Assembly: GCF_031157275.1 (NCBI RefSeq)
Contig: NZ_JAVIFW010000001.1
Coordinates: 496,001-560,000 of the forward strand
Length of the DNA: 64,000 nucleotides
Source: Streptomyces sp. LHD-70
Lineage (GTDB): Bacteria > Actinomycetota > Actinomycetes > Streptomycetales > Streptomycetaceae
Direction: 5' to 3'
Shown here: positions 15,723-23,919 of the stretch, piece after piece
How positions within the stretch are numbered: the stretch's first letter is position 1
Layout of the letters: each line of letters begins with the position of its first letter
Translations under genes and position numbers: made by a program
The notes under the pieces: model-generated
Told to the model about the DNA's origin: nothing
The model's input: the letters and a program-made list of their open reading frames with translations, nothing else
Databases searched by the model: none

Positions 15723-15753
15723 AGTAGAAACGTTGACGCTGCGACAAGGTCAA
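15723..15753 (-). promoter_or_regulatory. MerR-type promoter with 19-bp spacer
   Basis: On the minus strand TTGACC (15753-15748) and TCTACT (15728-15723) are 19 bp apart, the overlong spacing that MerR proteins correct by DNA distortion. TTGAC and GTCAA in the spacer form an inverted repeat, the likely operator. The predicted start point coincides with the A of the ATG. Confidence 0.7.
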
Positions 15754-15878
15754 GCGGTGGCGGGTCGCGCGGACCGCACGGGCTGTGTGGACTGCACGGG
15801 CTGTGCGGGGAGGGCGGGGAGGGCGGGCGGTGAGTCGGCCTTTACGCCGGGCTCTGGCGCCCGGGGACGGCCGACGGA

Positions 15879-16775
15879 TCAGCTTTCGCGGGTGGCCCGT
15901 GCTGACAGCCCTCGGCGCAGGCACTCGGTGAGGCGGGCCGCGATGCGCCCTTCGGGGTCACGACGGGGGTTGAAGATCGTGACGTCCAGGCCGACGGCTC
16001 GCTCGTCGGCCAGCGCCGTCCGCAGCACGTCCTCCAGTTCCGGCCAGGTCAGTCCGCCGGGGATGCGGTAGTCGACGGCAGGCATGATCGCGTCGTCCAG
16101 TACGTCGACATCGAGGTGGACCCAGTACCCGGCACTCGGGCCGTCGGTGAGCCGGTCGACCGCGTGGCGTGCCGCCGCCGCGGCGCCGGCCGCACGCACA
16201 TCGTCGATGCCGATGGCGTGCAGCTGTGGCGGCAGCGGCTGCATCCCGTCCTTGGCGGACTCCGCGGAATCCCGGAATCCGAAGGCGACGGCATCCTCGT
16301 CCCGGAGCAGGGGCCCACGGCCTTCGAGGTCGGTGAGCAGCCGGGGGCCGCGGCCCGTCGCCAGCGCGAGTTCCATCGAGGCCGCCTCGCCGGCCGGATC
16401 CGCCGACGGCTGGTAGAAGTCGGTGTGCCCGTCGAGGAACAGCAGGCCGTAGCGTCCTCGGCGGCGCAGGGCGAGGAGGTTGCCGAGCAGGATGCTGCAG
16501 TCGCCGCCGAGGACCAGGGGAAAGTGGCCGGTGCCGAGGACGCCGCCGACCGCGTCGGCCAGTCGCACGGAGTACTGCGCGATGCCGACGGGGTTGAGGA
16601 TCCCCGTGTCGGGGTCCCGCCTCGCGTCGTACGCGGGCGGTTCGACCCGGCCGGCGCGAACCACTCCGGGGTGGTCGGCCAGACCGGCGTCGAGCAGAGC
16701 CGTCGGCAGATCCTGCACGCCGGACGGCCACAGCCCGAGCACGGACGGTGCTTCGATGATCGCGATGTCCTGCAC
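15879..16775 (-). CDS. Arginase/agmatinase-family ureohydrolase
   Basis: A 298-aa binuclear manganese hydrolase. Metal-binding motifs are GGDCS near residue 90 (His replaced by Cys relative to the usual GGDHS), DGHTDF near 114 and HLDVDVLDDA near 218. Arginase, agmatinase, formiminoglutamase and guanidinobutyrase share this fold and substrate cannot be fixed. The GGDCS variation also occurs in some actinobacterial family members. A GTG start is preceded by AAGGAGTGA. It is monocistronic and lies just upstream of and divergent from rnpB. Confidence 0.85.
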   Translation of the reverse strand: MQDIAIIEAPSVLGLWPSGVQDLPTALLDAGLADHPGVVRAGRVEPPAYDARRDPDTGILNPVGIAQYSVRLADAVGGVLGTGHFPLVLGGDCSILLGNLLALRRRGRYGLLFLDGHTDFYQPSADPAGEAASMELALATGRGPRLLTDLEGRGPLLRDEDAVAFGFRDSAESAKDGMQPLPPQLHAIGIDDVRAAGAAAAARHAVDRLTDGPSAGYWVHLDVDVLDDAIMPAVDYRIPGGLTWPELEDVLRTALADERAVGLDVTIFNPRRDPEGRIAARLTECLRRGLSARATRES

Positions 16776-16922
16776 GACTCACTCCTTCGTCCACCCAGGA
16801 ACGGCTCGGACGTTGTCGCCTCCGAAACGGCTCCATACTGTCGCAGAACAGACACCTCGCCGAGTCGTCCCGGCGTCGGGGAGCGGTCGAACAGCACGTG
16901 ATCCGGACGGCACGCCTGCGGG

Positions 16923-16928
16923 TAGCAT
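16923..16928 (+). promoter_or_regulatory. Predicted -10 box of rnpB
   Basis: TAGCAT lies about 10 nt before the 5' end of the P1 helix of RNase P RNA. No clear -35 was found 17 bp upstream. Confidence 0.4.
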
Positions 16929-16938
16929 GTTCCGCACG

Positions 16939-17346
16939 GCGGACGAGCCGGCCGGGCGGTCGCGGCGGGGGTTTTCGGACTCCCTCCGAGGAACGTCCGG
17001 GCTCCACAGGGCAGGGTGGTGGCTAACGGCCACCCGGGGTGACCCGCGGGACAGTGCCACAGAAAACAAACCGCCCGGCGCTTCGGTGCCGGGTAAGGGT
17101 GAAACGGTGGTGTAAGAGACCACCAGCGCCTGAGGTGACTCAGGCGGCTAGGTAAACCCCACCCGGAGCAAGGTCAAGAGGAGTGCCGCAAGGCGCTCTG
17201 CGCGGATGATCGAGGGCTGCCCGCCCGAGTCCGCGGGTAGACCGCACGAGGCCGACGGCAACGCCGGCCCCAGATGGATGACCGCCTCCCCCCGGGCCGC
17301 AAGGCCCTGGGGAGACAGAACCCGGCGTACAGGCCGACTCGTCCGC
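16939..17346 (+). ncRNA. rnpB: RNase P RNA, bacterial type A
   Basis: The catalytic RNA that matures the 5' ends of tRNAs. The ends GGCGGACGAG...CTCGTCCGCC pair as helix P1. Universally conserved blocks are present: GAGGAACGTCCGGGCTCC (CR-I) at about 16989, the ACAGAAAACA-like segment at about 17060, GGTAAACCCC at about 17150, GGATGATCGAGGGCTGCC near 17204, and the 3' block GACAGAACCCGGCGTACAGG near 17314. The GGTAAACC loop is complementary to tRNA CCA ends. Length of about 408 nt fits high-GC actinobacteria. Ends are placed by helix pairing and are good to within a few bases. Open frames on either strand here are fortuitous. Confidence 0.97.
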
Positions 17347-17394
17347 CCCTTCCGCCCGTGACCTGCGCCCTCGGGGGAGCAGGTCGCTGGGCGC

Positions 17395-17735
17395 TCTCCT
17401 CCTGCCAGTTCCGTGGCCAATTGCCGGGCGGCGGCGGAGGCCCGGAGATTCCGAGGCCCCTGCGGGCGCAGGCATAGAGCGCATCCCGGGCCTGACTCAT
17501 CTGCTGCAGCGCGCGTGCCCACCCGGCTGGATCACTCTTGAGGCCGCGCGCGTACAACTCCATGTTCCAGACGGCCTCGTGCCATGCGCGGGCCGAGCCG
17601 ATGGCATCCGCATCCCCGACGAGCAGCATCGACTCCCACTCGGCTGCGCGCTTCTATCCGGATCTGCCCCTTCAGGGTGTTCGCGTGGGCCGCGTACATG
17701 TGAAATCGCTGCTCGTCCCAACGCTCGGCCCTGGC
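17395..17735 (-). pseudogene. Frameshifted hypothetical gene remnant
   Basis: Two overlapping minus-strand frames together read like one protein: ERWDEQRFHMYAAHANTLK in one frame, then after a shift near 17655 the frame AEWESMLLVGDADAIGSARA followed by AWHEAVWNMELYARGLKSD. The joined product resembles small conserved Streptomyces membrane-anchored proteins of unknown function, whose N-terminal membrane segment is missing here. The C-terminus runs without a plausible end towards rnpB. Interpreted as a decayed gene. Confidence 0.6.
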
Positions 17736-17826
17736 TCGACGCCAACGACTCCCCTCTGTGAGGGCAGGGCCTCGGGGAAGATCGCCACGGTCCGGAGGCG
17801 GCGGGGGCCGCCGCGACCGCCACCTA

Positions 17827-17950
17827 GTCCTACAGCGACAGCAACCCGGCCCCGCAGCCGGACGGCCACAGCAGCGGCACCAGCGACACCGCCGACACCG
17901 GCGACCAGACCGTCTCCGGCTCCGAGGAACTGCTCGCCGCCGCGGTCTGA
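17827..17950 (+). pseudogene. C-terminal gene fragment
   Basis: About 40 codons that look like a protein end: an acidic Ser/Thr/Asp/Gly-rich stretch (TSDTADTGDQTVSGSEELL) then AAAV and TGA. It is closed upstream by an in-frame TAG and has no start. With the remnant at 17395-17735 it makes the 690-bp stretch between rnpB and the glycosyltransferase a gene graveyard; nothing else was seen there. Confidence 0.35.
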
Positions 17951-18035
17951 CCGCCGACCCGCAGAGGTTCCCTCCGCCACTGGGTGGAGGTGAGCGCCAC
18001 GCACTTGGCCTTACGGCAGTCGACGGTCCGCGGAT

Positions 18036-18926
18036 TCAGATCAACGGGGGGCGGCCCAGACGCGTCAGGCGCCAGACCGTGCGCCACCGCATGGGTCGCC
18101 GCTCACCGCACGGAGTCCGTGCGCCCTCCAGGAACCCGCCCGCCCACGCGCGCAGCCCGCCGCGCGACCGCGTGCGGGCGAGGGTGAGCAGGGTCCACGT
18201 ACCGAGGTACGCCGGGATCAGCGGAAGGGGAAGGCGGCGGCGGGCCAGCCAGACGCGGTTGCGGGCGGTCATACGGAAGTAGACGGCGTGCCGGGCGGGG
18301 GACGTCTTCGGGTGCTGGAGCAGCAGGGCCGGTTCGTAGAGGATCTTCCAGCCCGCGTCGAGGGCCCGCCAGGCGAGGTCGGTCTCCTCGTGCGTGAAGA
18401 AGAAGTCCGCGGGCCAGTCGCCGGTCTGCGCGAGCATCCGCATCGAGAAGGCGTGGCCGCCGCCCAGGAAGGACGTCACGAGCCCGCGCCGCATCGGGTC
18501 CTTCGCGCGCAGCCGCGGTACGTGCCGGCGCTGGGTCTCGCCGTGTTCGTCGGCGATGCGGAAGCCGACGATGCCGAGCCGTGGGTCGCTCGCGAAGAGG
18601 TCGCGTACGACACGGAAGGCGCCGTGGTCCACGAGCAGTCCGTCGTCGTCCAGCTCGATGACCACGTCGACGTCGCCGAACTCGCGCAGCTTGCGCAGGG
18701 CGACGTTGCGCCCGCCGGGGCAGCCGAGGTTGTCGTCGAGTTCGATGATCGTCGACTTGCCCGGCAGGCCCGGGAATTCGGGCAGCGGCGAGCCGTTGCC
18801 GACGATCACGATCCGCTCGGGCGGCACGTCCTGCGCGGCGACAGAGGCAAGCAGCGCGGCGACCTCGCGGGGACGGTTGCCCATGGTCACGACGGCGACG
18901 CCGAGGCGGGGCTTGGGTGTTGGCAT
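18036..18926 (-). CDS. Family 2 glycosyltransferase
   Basis: A 296-aa GT-A fold enzyme transferring sugar from a nucleotide donor. It starts with the VAVVTMGNRPREVAALLASV strand-helix unit, has the nucleotide-binding VIELDDDG motif (DxD) at about residues 88-95 and the HEETDLAWRALDAGW acceptor/ED motif near 178-192. One hydrophobic segment near residue 235 may anchor it to the membrane. It is monocistronic. Such enzymes decorate cell-wall glycopolymers or secondary metabolites; the acceptor is unknown. Confidence 0.88.
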   Translation of the reverse strand: MPTPKPRLGVAVVTMGNRPREVAALLASVAAQDVPPERIVIVGNGSPLPEFPGLPGKSTIIELDDNLGCPGGRNVALRKLREFGDVDVVIELDDDGLLVDHGAFRVVRDLFASDPRLGIVGFRIADEHGETQRRHVPRLRAKDPMRRGLVTSFLGGGHAFSMRMLAQTGDWPADFFFTHEETDLAWRALDAGWKILYEPALLLQHPKTSPARHAVYFRMTARNRVWLARRRLPLPLIPAYLGTWTLLTLARTRSRGGLRAWAGGFLEGARTPCGERRPMRWRTVWRLTRLGRPPLI

Positions 18927-19023
18927 GGCGGCTCCGGAGTGACGGGTGGGCGGCGGGCGGTGGTTCGGTCGCGCGATGCTAGCCGTTCGCCCTCATGCGG
19001 CCCTGCGTCCATCTCGGGGCCGC

Positions 19024-19443
19024 TCAGTCCGCGTCCAGATCCACCCGCACCGTCAACAGCCGCGTCCCCAGTACCCGTACCGCCGCGCTGTTGATCACCG
19101 GCAGGGAGCGGAGGCGGGTGCGGGGGTCGTCGTCGGGGACGAGGTGGGCTGTGCCGGGGTGCCAGGTGCCCTTGATGCGGACGCGGACCCTGGGGTCGGC
19201 GTGGATGTTGCGTACGTACTGCGAGCGTTCGCCGTGCTCCGAGACCAGCCAGAACGTGTCGCCGACGCGGCGGCCGTCGAGGGGCGTGTGGCGGGGGAGG
19301 CCCGAGGTGCGGCCCGTGGTCTCCAGGAGGGTCTGGGTCGGGAGGCGGCGCGTGAGGGGGTTGACGACGCGGCGCTGAAGGGCTGTGACCGCCCGGAACT
19401 TGAACTCGGCCAGTAGGTCGGAGGGTCGCTCGAAGCGTGCCAT
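19024..19443 (-). CDS. Deazaflavin (F420)-dependent nitroreductase family protein
   Basis: A 139-aa split beta-barrel protein of the DDN/DUF385 family, which uses reduced cofactor F420 to reduce quinones or nitro compounds. Recognisable blocks are LETTGRTSGLPRHTPLDG near residues 40-57, GDTFWLVSEHG near 62 and NIHADPRVRVRIKG near 79. The ATG at 19443 is chosen because the upstream open frame is low-complexity repeat DNA. An F420-NADP reductase gene occurs at 39830 in the same window, which supports F420 use in this organism. Confidence 0.85.
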   Translation of the reverse strand: MARFERPSDLLAEFKFRAVTALQRRVVNPLTRRLPTQTLLETTGRTSGLPRHTPLDGRRVGDTFWLVSEHGERSQYVRNIHADPRVRVRIKGTWHPGTAHLVPDDDPRTRLRSLPVINSAAVRVLGTRLLTVRVDLDAD

Positions 19444-19577
19444 GCCGCTCAGGGTCTCACCGCGCGCCGCCCCCACCCCCCGGCCGGGTGACGCGCCGCG
19501 ACCGGACCAAGGTCCGCTGCCCGCGCGGCCGATTGGTGTACGTCTCGGGCTGCCCCCAAAACCCGCCGGTTGCCCGG

Positions 19578-19620
19578 AACCAGTCCGAACCAGTCCGAAC
19601 CAGTCCGAACCAGTCCGAAC
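19578..19620. repeat. 10-bp direct repeats, four copies
   Basis: CAGTCCGAAC is repeated four times without interruption from 19581 to 19620, with a partial copy before it. The 10-bp period equals one helical turn, so all copies face the same side of the DNA. It lies in the 225-bp space between the divergent nitroreductase and NTF2-like genes, 50 bp before the latter. Confidence 0.9.
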
Positions 19621-19668
19621 CGGCACGACACCAGCCGAACACCAGCGGAAACCAGCGAAGGAGACTTC

Positions 19669-19998
19669 ATGAACGACGATCTGCCGGTCGAACTGCTCGC
19701 GGACCCCGCCGTACGCGCCTTCGTCGCGGCGGTCAACACTCAGGACAGGGATGCCTTCCAGAATGCGCTCACGCCCGACGCGACCATGTCGGACGACGGT
19801 ACGGAGCGGAATCTCGCCGAATGGACCGAGCGGGAGATCTTCTCCTCCAACGGCAGCATGGCCGTCGAGTCGCAGTCGGACGACGGGCGCACCCTCGTCG
19901 TCCGCTACCGCAACGACACCTGGGGCGAGATGCGGACCCGCTGGCAGTTCACCGTCGAGGGCGGGAAGGTCGCGCGGTTCGATACGGGGCAGGCATGA
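19669..19998 (+). CDS. NTF2-like (SnoaL-type) small protein
   Basis: A 109-aa protein with the cone-shaped NTF2 pattern: an N-terminal helix pair (AVRAFVAAVNTQDRDAFQNAL), the strand-turn DATMSDDGTERN and a long curved sheet ending WQFTVEGGKVARFDTGQA. Members act as ketosteroid-isomerase-like enzymes, polyketide cyclases or ligand-binding proteins; activity cannot be predicted. GAAGGAG is 6 nt from the ATG. The upstream 10-bp repeats may control it. Confidence 0.8.
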   Translation: MNDDLPVELLADPAVRAFVAAVNTQDRDAFQNALTPDATMSDDGTERNLAEWTEREIFSSNGSMAVESQSDDGRTLVVRYRNDTWGEMRTRWQFTVEGGKVARFDTGQA

Positions 19999-20033
19999 GC
20001 CCGCTCCTCACCAGCCCTTTTCTCTTTACTAGT

Positions 20034-20049
20034 TGACGAGTCGTCAGTT
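20034..20049. promoter_or_regulatory. TGACGA-G-TCGTCA palindrome, candidate TetR operator
   Basis: TGACGAGTCGTCA is a perfect 13-bp palindrome followed by GTT, located 80 bp upstream of the TetR gene. It shares TGAC-N4-CGTCAGTT with the site at 1712-1727. A TTGACG hexamer overlaps its left half and could be a -35 box. Confidence 0.55.
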
Positions 20050-20125
20050 CTGTGGGTTCCTCTCCCTGTGGCTTATATAGCCGCGCCGATATAACTTCCG
20101 GCCCCCGGCGCCCGGGGAGGGACCC

Positions 20126-20764
20126 ATGGCTCGCCGTACGCAGGAACAGCGCAAGTCCGAGACCCGGTCCCGGCTGATCGACGCCGCCGCCGAGCTCTTC
20201 GCCGCGAAGGGGTTCCACGCCGTGTCCGCCGAGGCCGTCGCCGACGCGGCCGGGCGTACCACGGGCGCCCTGTACAGCCACTTCGGCGGCAAGGAAGGGC
20301 TGTTGCTCGCCCTCCTGGAGGTGTGGAAGGACCGCACTGCCGCCCACCTCGCGCCCGGTCTCGCCGCCGACCCCGATCCGCAGGCGCACGCCGCCGCGAT
20401 GTGGCGCAGCATCACCCGCCCCGCCGGGGACCGCGGCGACTCCTGGCTGCTGCTCGAACTGGAGCTGTGGCTGCACGGGGCGCGCGACGCCCAGGCCGGT
20501 TCCCCGCTCGCCCGCCGGTACGCGGAAATCCGCCGCGAGCTCGGCGAGGGCCTCGCCGACTGGGCCGCGGCCACCGGGACCGTCCTGCCCCGCCCGCCCG
20601 AGGAGACCGGCGCCCTCGTCCTCGGTGTCCTCCTGGGCTGCGCCCTGCAACACCGGCTCGACCCGGCGGCCGTACCCGAACGGCTCGTCGTGGAGGCCGT
20701 TTCGGGTGTCCTCGGCGCCCACTCCGTACGGCCCGAAGGGCCCGAAGGGCCCGAGAACAAGTGA
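20126..20764 (+). CDS. TetR-family transcriptional repressor
   Basis: A 212-aa regulator. Residues 10-58 form the HTH (SRLIDAAAELFAAKGFHAVS followed by TTGALYSHFGGKEGL), and the rest is a helical ligand-binding domain resembling the TetR_C_6/BetI-like group. GGGGAGG precedes the ATG. The P450 gene follows 34 bp after the stop, so the two are probably cotranscribed. The palindrome at 20034 is the likely autoregulatory operator, and a matching site precedes the maoC group. The C-terminus carries a short EGPEGPE repeat. Confidence 0.9.
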   Translation: MARRTQEQRKSETRSRLIDAAAELFAAKGFHAVSAEAVADAAGRTTGALYSHFGGKEGLLLALLEVWKDRTAAHLAPGLAADPDPQAHAAAMWRSITRPAGDRGDSWLLLELELWLHGARDAQAGSPLARRYAEIRRELGEGLADWAAATGTVLPRPPEETGALVLGVLLGCALQHRLDPAAVPERLVVEAVSGVLGAHSVRPEGPEGPENK

Positions 20765-20798
20765 ACCCCACCGAGCGGAACACTCCGAAGGGAACCTC

Positions 20799-22046
20799 AT
20801 GACCTCCCTCGACATGCCCCCCAGCGACATGCCCCCCATCGACCTCCTCGAAGACACCTGGGCCGAAGGCGTGCCGCACGAGCAGTTCGCGTGGCTGCGG
20901 CGCGAGGACCCTGTGCACTGGCACGGGATACCCGGCGACACCGGCTTCTTCGCGATCACCCGGCACGAGGACGTCGTCGCGCTCAGCCGGGACCCGGAGC
21001 TCTGGTCCGTCGAGCGGGGTTCGTTCTTCGTACGGGACCAGGCGCCCGAGGCGCTGGAGAGCCTCGCGCTCACCCTCGTCGGGATGGACCCGCCCAAGCA
21101 CAGCCGCTACCGGCGGCTCGTCAACGCCGCGTTCGCGCCGCGCATGATCCGCAAGCTGACCGAGGACATCGAGCGCCGGGCCGGGATCCTCGCCGACCGG
21201 GTCACGGAGCTGAGCGAACAGGGCGGCGGCGAGGTCGAGTTCGTGGCCGAGCTGGCCGCGCGGCTGCCACTGCAGGTGATCTGCGAGATGGTCGGCATCC
21301 CGGCCGCCGACGAGGACAAGATCTTCGACTGGTCCAACCGGATGGTCGGCTTCCAGGACCCGGACTTCCGTACCACCGAGGAGGACGGGCAGATCGCGGC
21401 GGCCGAGATCTACGGGTACTGCGACGAGCTGGCCGCCGCCCGCCTGAAGGAGCCGCGCGACGATGTGATCAGTGCTCTCGTGCACGGCGAGGTCGACGGG
21501 GAGCGGCTCTCGGCGCACGAGATCGACATGTTCTTCGTGACGCTGTGCGTGGCCGGCAACGAGACCACCCGCAACCTCCTCGCCGGCACCCTGCTCACCC
21601 TCGTCGAGCACCCGAAGGCGCGGGCCGAGCTGGTCGCGGGCATCGACGACGAGGCGCTGTGGGCCACGGCCACCGAGGAGTTCCTGCGCTGGAACGGCTC
21701 GATCCACAACTTCCGGCGCACCGCGAACCGCGACACCGAGCTGCGCGGCGTGCCGATCAGGGAGGGCCGGAAAGTCGTCCTCTACTACACCTCCGCCAAC
21801 CGCGACGAGACCGTCTTCACCGACCCGGACGTGCTCGACCTGCGCCGCACCCCCAACGACCACCTGGCGTTCGGCGGCGGCGGTCCGCACTACTGCCTGG
21901 GCTCGGGCCTCGCGCGGACCGAGATCAAGTCGCTCGTACGAGCCCTGCTCCGCCGCTTCCCGCACGTCGAGCTGACGGGTGAGCCGCGGCGGATGCGCTC
22001 GGACTTCATCAACGGGATCAAGCACCTGCCGGTGCGGTTCAGTTAG
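20799..22046 (+). CDS. Cytochrome P450 (CYP124/125/142-like)
   Basis: A complete 415-aa soluble P450 monooxygenase. The I-helix oxygen-activation motif is AGNETTRN near residues 251-258, the ExxR motif is EEFLR near 293, and the heme-ligating Cys is in GGGPHYCLGSGLART near residue 366. MDPPKHSRYRRLVNAAFAPR and the ending SDFINGIKHLPV resemble the actinobacterial families that hydroxylate sterol side chains and branched lipids, although assignment to a family needs alignment. No ferredoxin gene is adjacent. A GAAGGGA ribosome site precedes the ATG. It is cotranscribed with the TetR gene. Confidence 0.92.
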   Translation: MTSLDMPPSDMPPIDLLEDTWAEGVPHEQFAWLRREDPVHWHGIPGDTGFFAITRHEDVVALSRDPELWSVERGSFFVRDQAPEALESLALTLVGMDPPKHSRYRRLVNAAFAPRMIRKLTEDIERRAGILADRVTELSEQGGGEVEFVAELAARLPLQVICEMVGIPAADEDKIFDWSNRMVGFQDPDFRTTEEDGQIAAAEIYGYCDELAAARLKEPRDDVISALVHGEVDGERLSAHEIDMFFVTLCVAGNETTRNLLAGTLLTLVEHPKARAELVAGIDDEALWATATEEFLRWNGSIHNFRRTANRDTELRGVPIREGRKVVLYYTSANRDETVFTDPDVLDLRRTPNDHLAFGGGGPHYCLGSGLARTEIKSLVRALLRRFPHVELTGEPRRMRSDFINGIKHLPVRFS

Positions 22047-22057
22047 TACCTGGGGGT

Positions 22058-22957
22058 CTACTCCGCGATACGGACCGCCGTGCCCGCCACGTGCACGCGC
22101 GGGTCGCCCTGGCGGAGCGTCACCGTGAGCGTGCCGGGGCGGCCCATGTCCTCGCCCTGCCGGATGACGAACTCCGACTCCTCGCCGACCAGGCCGAGCT
22201 CACGGGCGTACGCGCCGAAGGCGGCGGCCGCCGCGCCCGTCGCCGGGTCCTCGACCACGCCGCCGACCGGGAACGGGTCGCGGGCGTGGAACAGGCCGTC
22301 GGACTCCCGCCACACCAGCTGCAGCGTGGTGAGGTTCAGCCGGTGCATGAGGGCTTCGAGGCGGGCGAAGTCGTAGTCCAGGTCGGCGAGGCGGGCGCGG
22401 GTCGCGGCGGCGAGGACCAGGTGGTCGTTGCCCGCGAAGGCGATGCGCGGCGGCAGGGCCGGGTCGAGGTCGGACTCGGCCCAGCGCAGCGCGGCGAGCG
22501 CCTCGTCGAGATCGGCGCGCTCGACGTCCTTCACCTTCGGCTCGACACTGGTGAGGGTGGCGCGCAGCTCGCCGTCCACGTCGGCCACGGTGACCGGGAC
22601 GGTGCCGGCCGGGGTCGCGAACACGTAGTCACCGGGGCCGCCGCCGTGCTGGGCGAGCGCGACGGCCGTGGCGACCGTGGCGTGCCCGCAGAAGTTGACC
22701 TCGTCCTTCGGGCTGAAGAAGCGCAGCGTGTACGCACGGCCGCCCGCCGGGGACAGCTCGGCGGGCGGTGCGGTCAGGAACGCCGTCTCGCTGTAGCCGA
22801 GTTCGGCGGCGATCGCCAGCTGCCGTGCGTCGTCCAGACCGCTCGCGTCGAGCACGACACCGGCCGGGTTGCCCCCGGCGGGGTCGGCGGAGAAGGCGGT
22901 GTAGCGAAGGATGTCCGGGTGGGCCGTGGAGGCTTCGGGTGCCGTGGATGCGCTCAT
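22058..22957 (-). CDS. PhzF-family isomerase/epimerase-like protein
   Basis: A 299-aa two-domain diaminopimelate-epimerase fold. Motifs are FSADPAGGNPAGVVLD at about residues 20-35, the catalytic Glu in LGYSETAFL, NFCGHATVATAVAL near 88 and EDPATGAAAAAFGAYA near 225. PhzF isomerises trans-2,3-dihydro-3-hydroxyanthranilate, but most genomic homologues have unknown substrates and there are no phenazine genes here. The ATG at 22957 is used rather than an upstream one. It converges on the P450 gene with only 11 bp between stops. Confidence 0.88.
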   Translation of the reverse strand: MSASTAPEASTAHPDILRYTAFSADPAGGNPAGVVLDASGLDDARQLAIAAELGYSETAFLTAPPAELSPAGGRAYTLRFFSPKDEVNFCGHATVATAVALAQHGGGPGDYVFATPAGTVPVTVADVDGELRATLTSVEPKVKDVERADLDEALAALRWAESDLDPALPPRIAFAGNDHLVLAAATRARLADLDYDFARLEALMHRLNLTTLQLVWRESDGLFHARDPFPVGGVVEDPATGAAAAAFGAYARELGLVGEESEFVIRQGEDMGRPGTLTVTLRQGDPRVHVAGTAVRIAE

Positions 22958-23027
22958 GCCACAGCTCAACCGGGCGCGGGGCGCGGGCATTCCCGCACCC
23001 CGTACCCGGCGGTCGTACGGGAAGGGC

Positions 23028-23786
23028 TCAACCCCGCCCGATGAACGGCATGTTGGTGGCCATGACCGTGGCGAACTGGACGTTCGCCTCCAGCGGGAGC
23101 TCCGCCATGTGCCGGACCGTGCGGGCCACGTCGGCGACGTCCATGGCGGGCTCGGCGGCCAGTTGCCCGTTGGCCTGAAGGATGCCGCGCTGCATCTGCT
23201 CGGTCATGTCGGTCGCCGCGTTGCCGATGTCGATCTGGCTCGTGGCGATGCGGTACGGGCGCCCGTCCAGGGACAGCGACTTCGTCAGGCCCGTCATGGC
23301 GTGCTTCGTGGCGGTGTACGCGATGGAGTGCGGGCGCGGCACCTGGGCGGAGATCGACCCGTTGTTGATGATCCGCCCGCCTTGCGGTGACTGGCCCTTC
23401 ATCTGCCGGAACGCGGCCTGGGCGCACAGGAACGCGCCGTTGAGGTTGGTGTCGACGACGTGCCGCCACGCCTCGTAGGGCAGCTCGTCGAGGGGGACGC
23501 CGCCGGGGCCGAACGTGCCGGCGTTGTTGAAGAGCAGGTCGAGCCGGCCGAACCGGTCCCGCGTGGCGGCGAACAGGGCCGCCACGTCCTCCTGCACCGC
23601 GACGTCGGTGCGTACACAGAGCACGTCGTCGCTCTTCGTGAGCGCCGCCGTCTCCTCCAGGGCCTCGGTGCGCCGCCCGGCGAGCGTCAGGGACCAGCCG
23701 CCGCGCGCCAGTTCGAGGGCGACGGCCCGGCCGATGCCGGAGCCCGCGCCCGTCACGATCGCGATCTTCGTTTGCGCCTCGTTCAT
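23028..23786 (-). CDS. Short-chain dehydrogenase/reductase
   Basis: A 252-aa classical SDR with [10 protein letters not shown] at about residues 11-20, an NADP-type Arg pair (AGRRTE), NNAG near 88 and the active site S-Y-K in [20 protein letters not shown] near 140-160. Full family length. The ATG at 23786 (MNEAQTK) is chosen; the longer frame has no similarity. It stands alone, 70 bp from the PhzF gene upstream end and divergent from phoD. Confidence 0.9.
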   Translation of the reverse strand: MNEAQTKIAIVTGAGSGIGRAVALELARGGWSLTLAGRRTEALEETAALTKSDDVLCVRTDVAVQEDVAALFAATRDRFGRLDLLFNNAGTFGPGGVPLDELPYEAWRHVVDTNLNGAFLCAQAAFRQMKGQSPQGGRIINNGSISAQVPRPHSIAYTATKHAMTGLTKSLSLDGRPYRIATSQIDIGNAATDMTEQMQRGILQANGQLAAEPAMDVADVARTVRHMAELPLEANVQFATVMATNMPFIGRG

Positions 23787-23919
23787 GGCCCCGCAGCGTA
23801 CGGGACGCATGGCAACGCACCGCTCATCCGTCCGCCATGCGACTGTTGTGTACGCGACAGGCCCCGGTCGTCGCGCCCCCATCGAATGCCTCTGACAACC
23901 ACCGTCAGGGGAGGGGCCG

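Noticed and set aside
17140..17629. Open frames on both strands inside rnpB
   Set aside because: The region is RNase P RNA by conserved blocks and P1 pairing; frames there are chance.
23892..23908. CTGAC-N7-GTCAG before phoD as another copy of the shared operator
   Set aside because: The spacing is 7 rather than 5 bp and the GTT extension is absent, so it was not counted.
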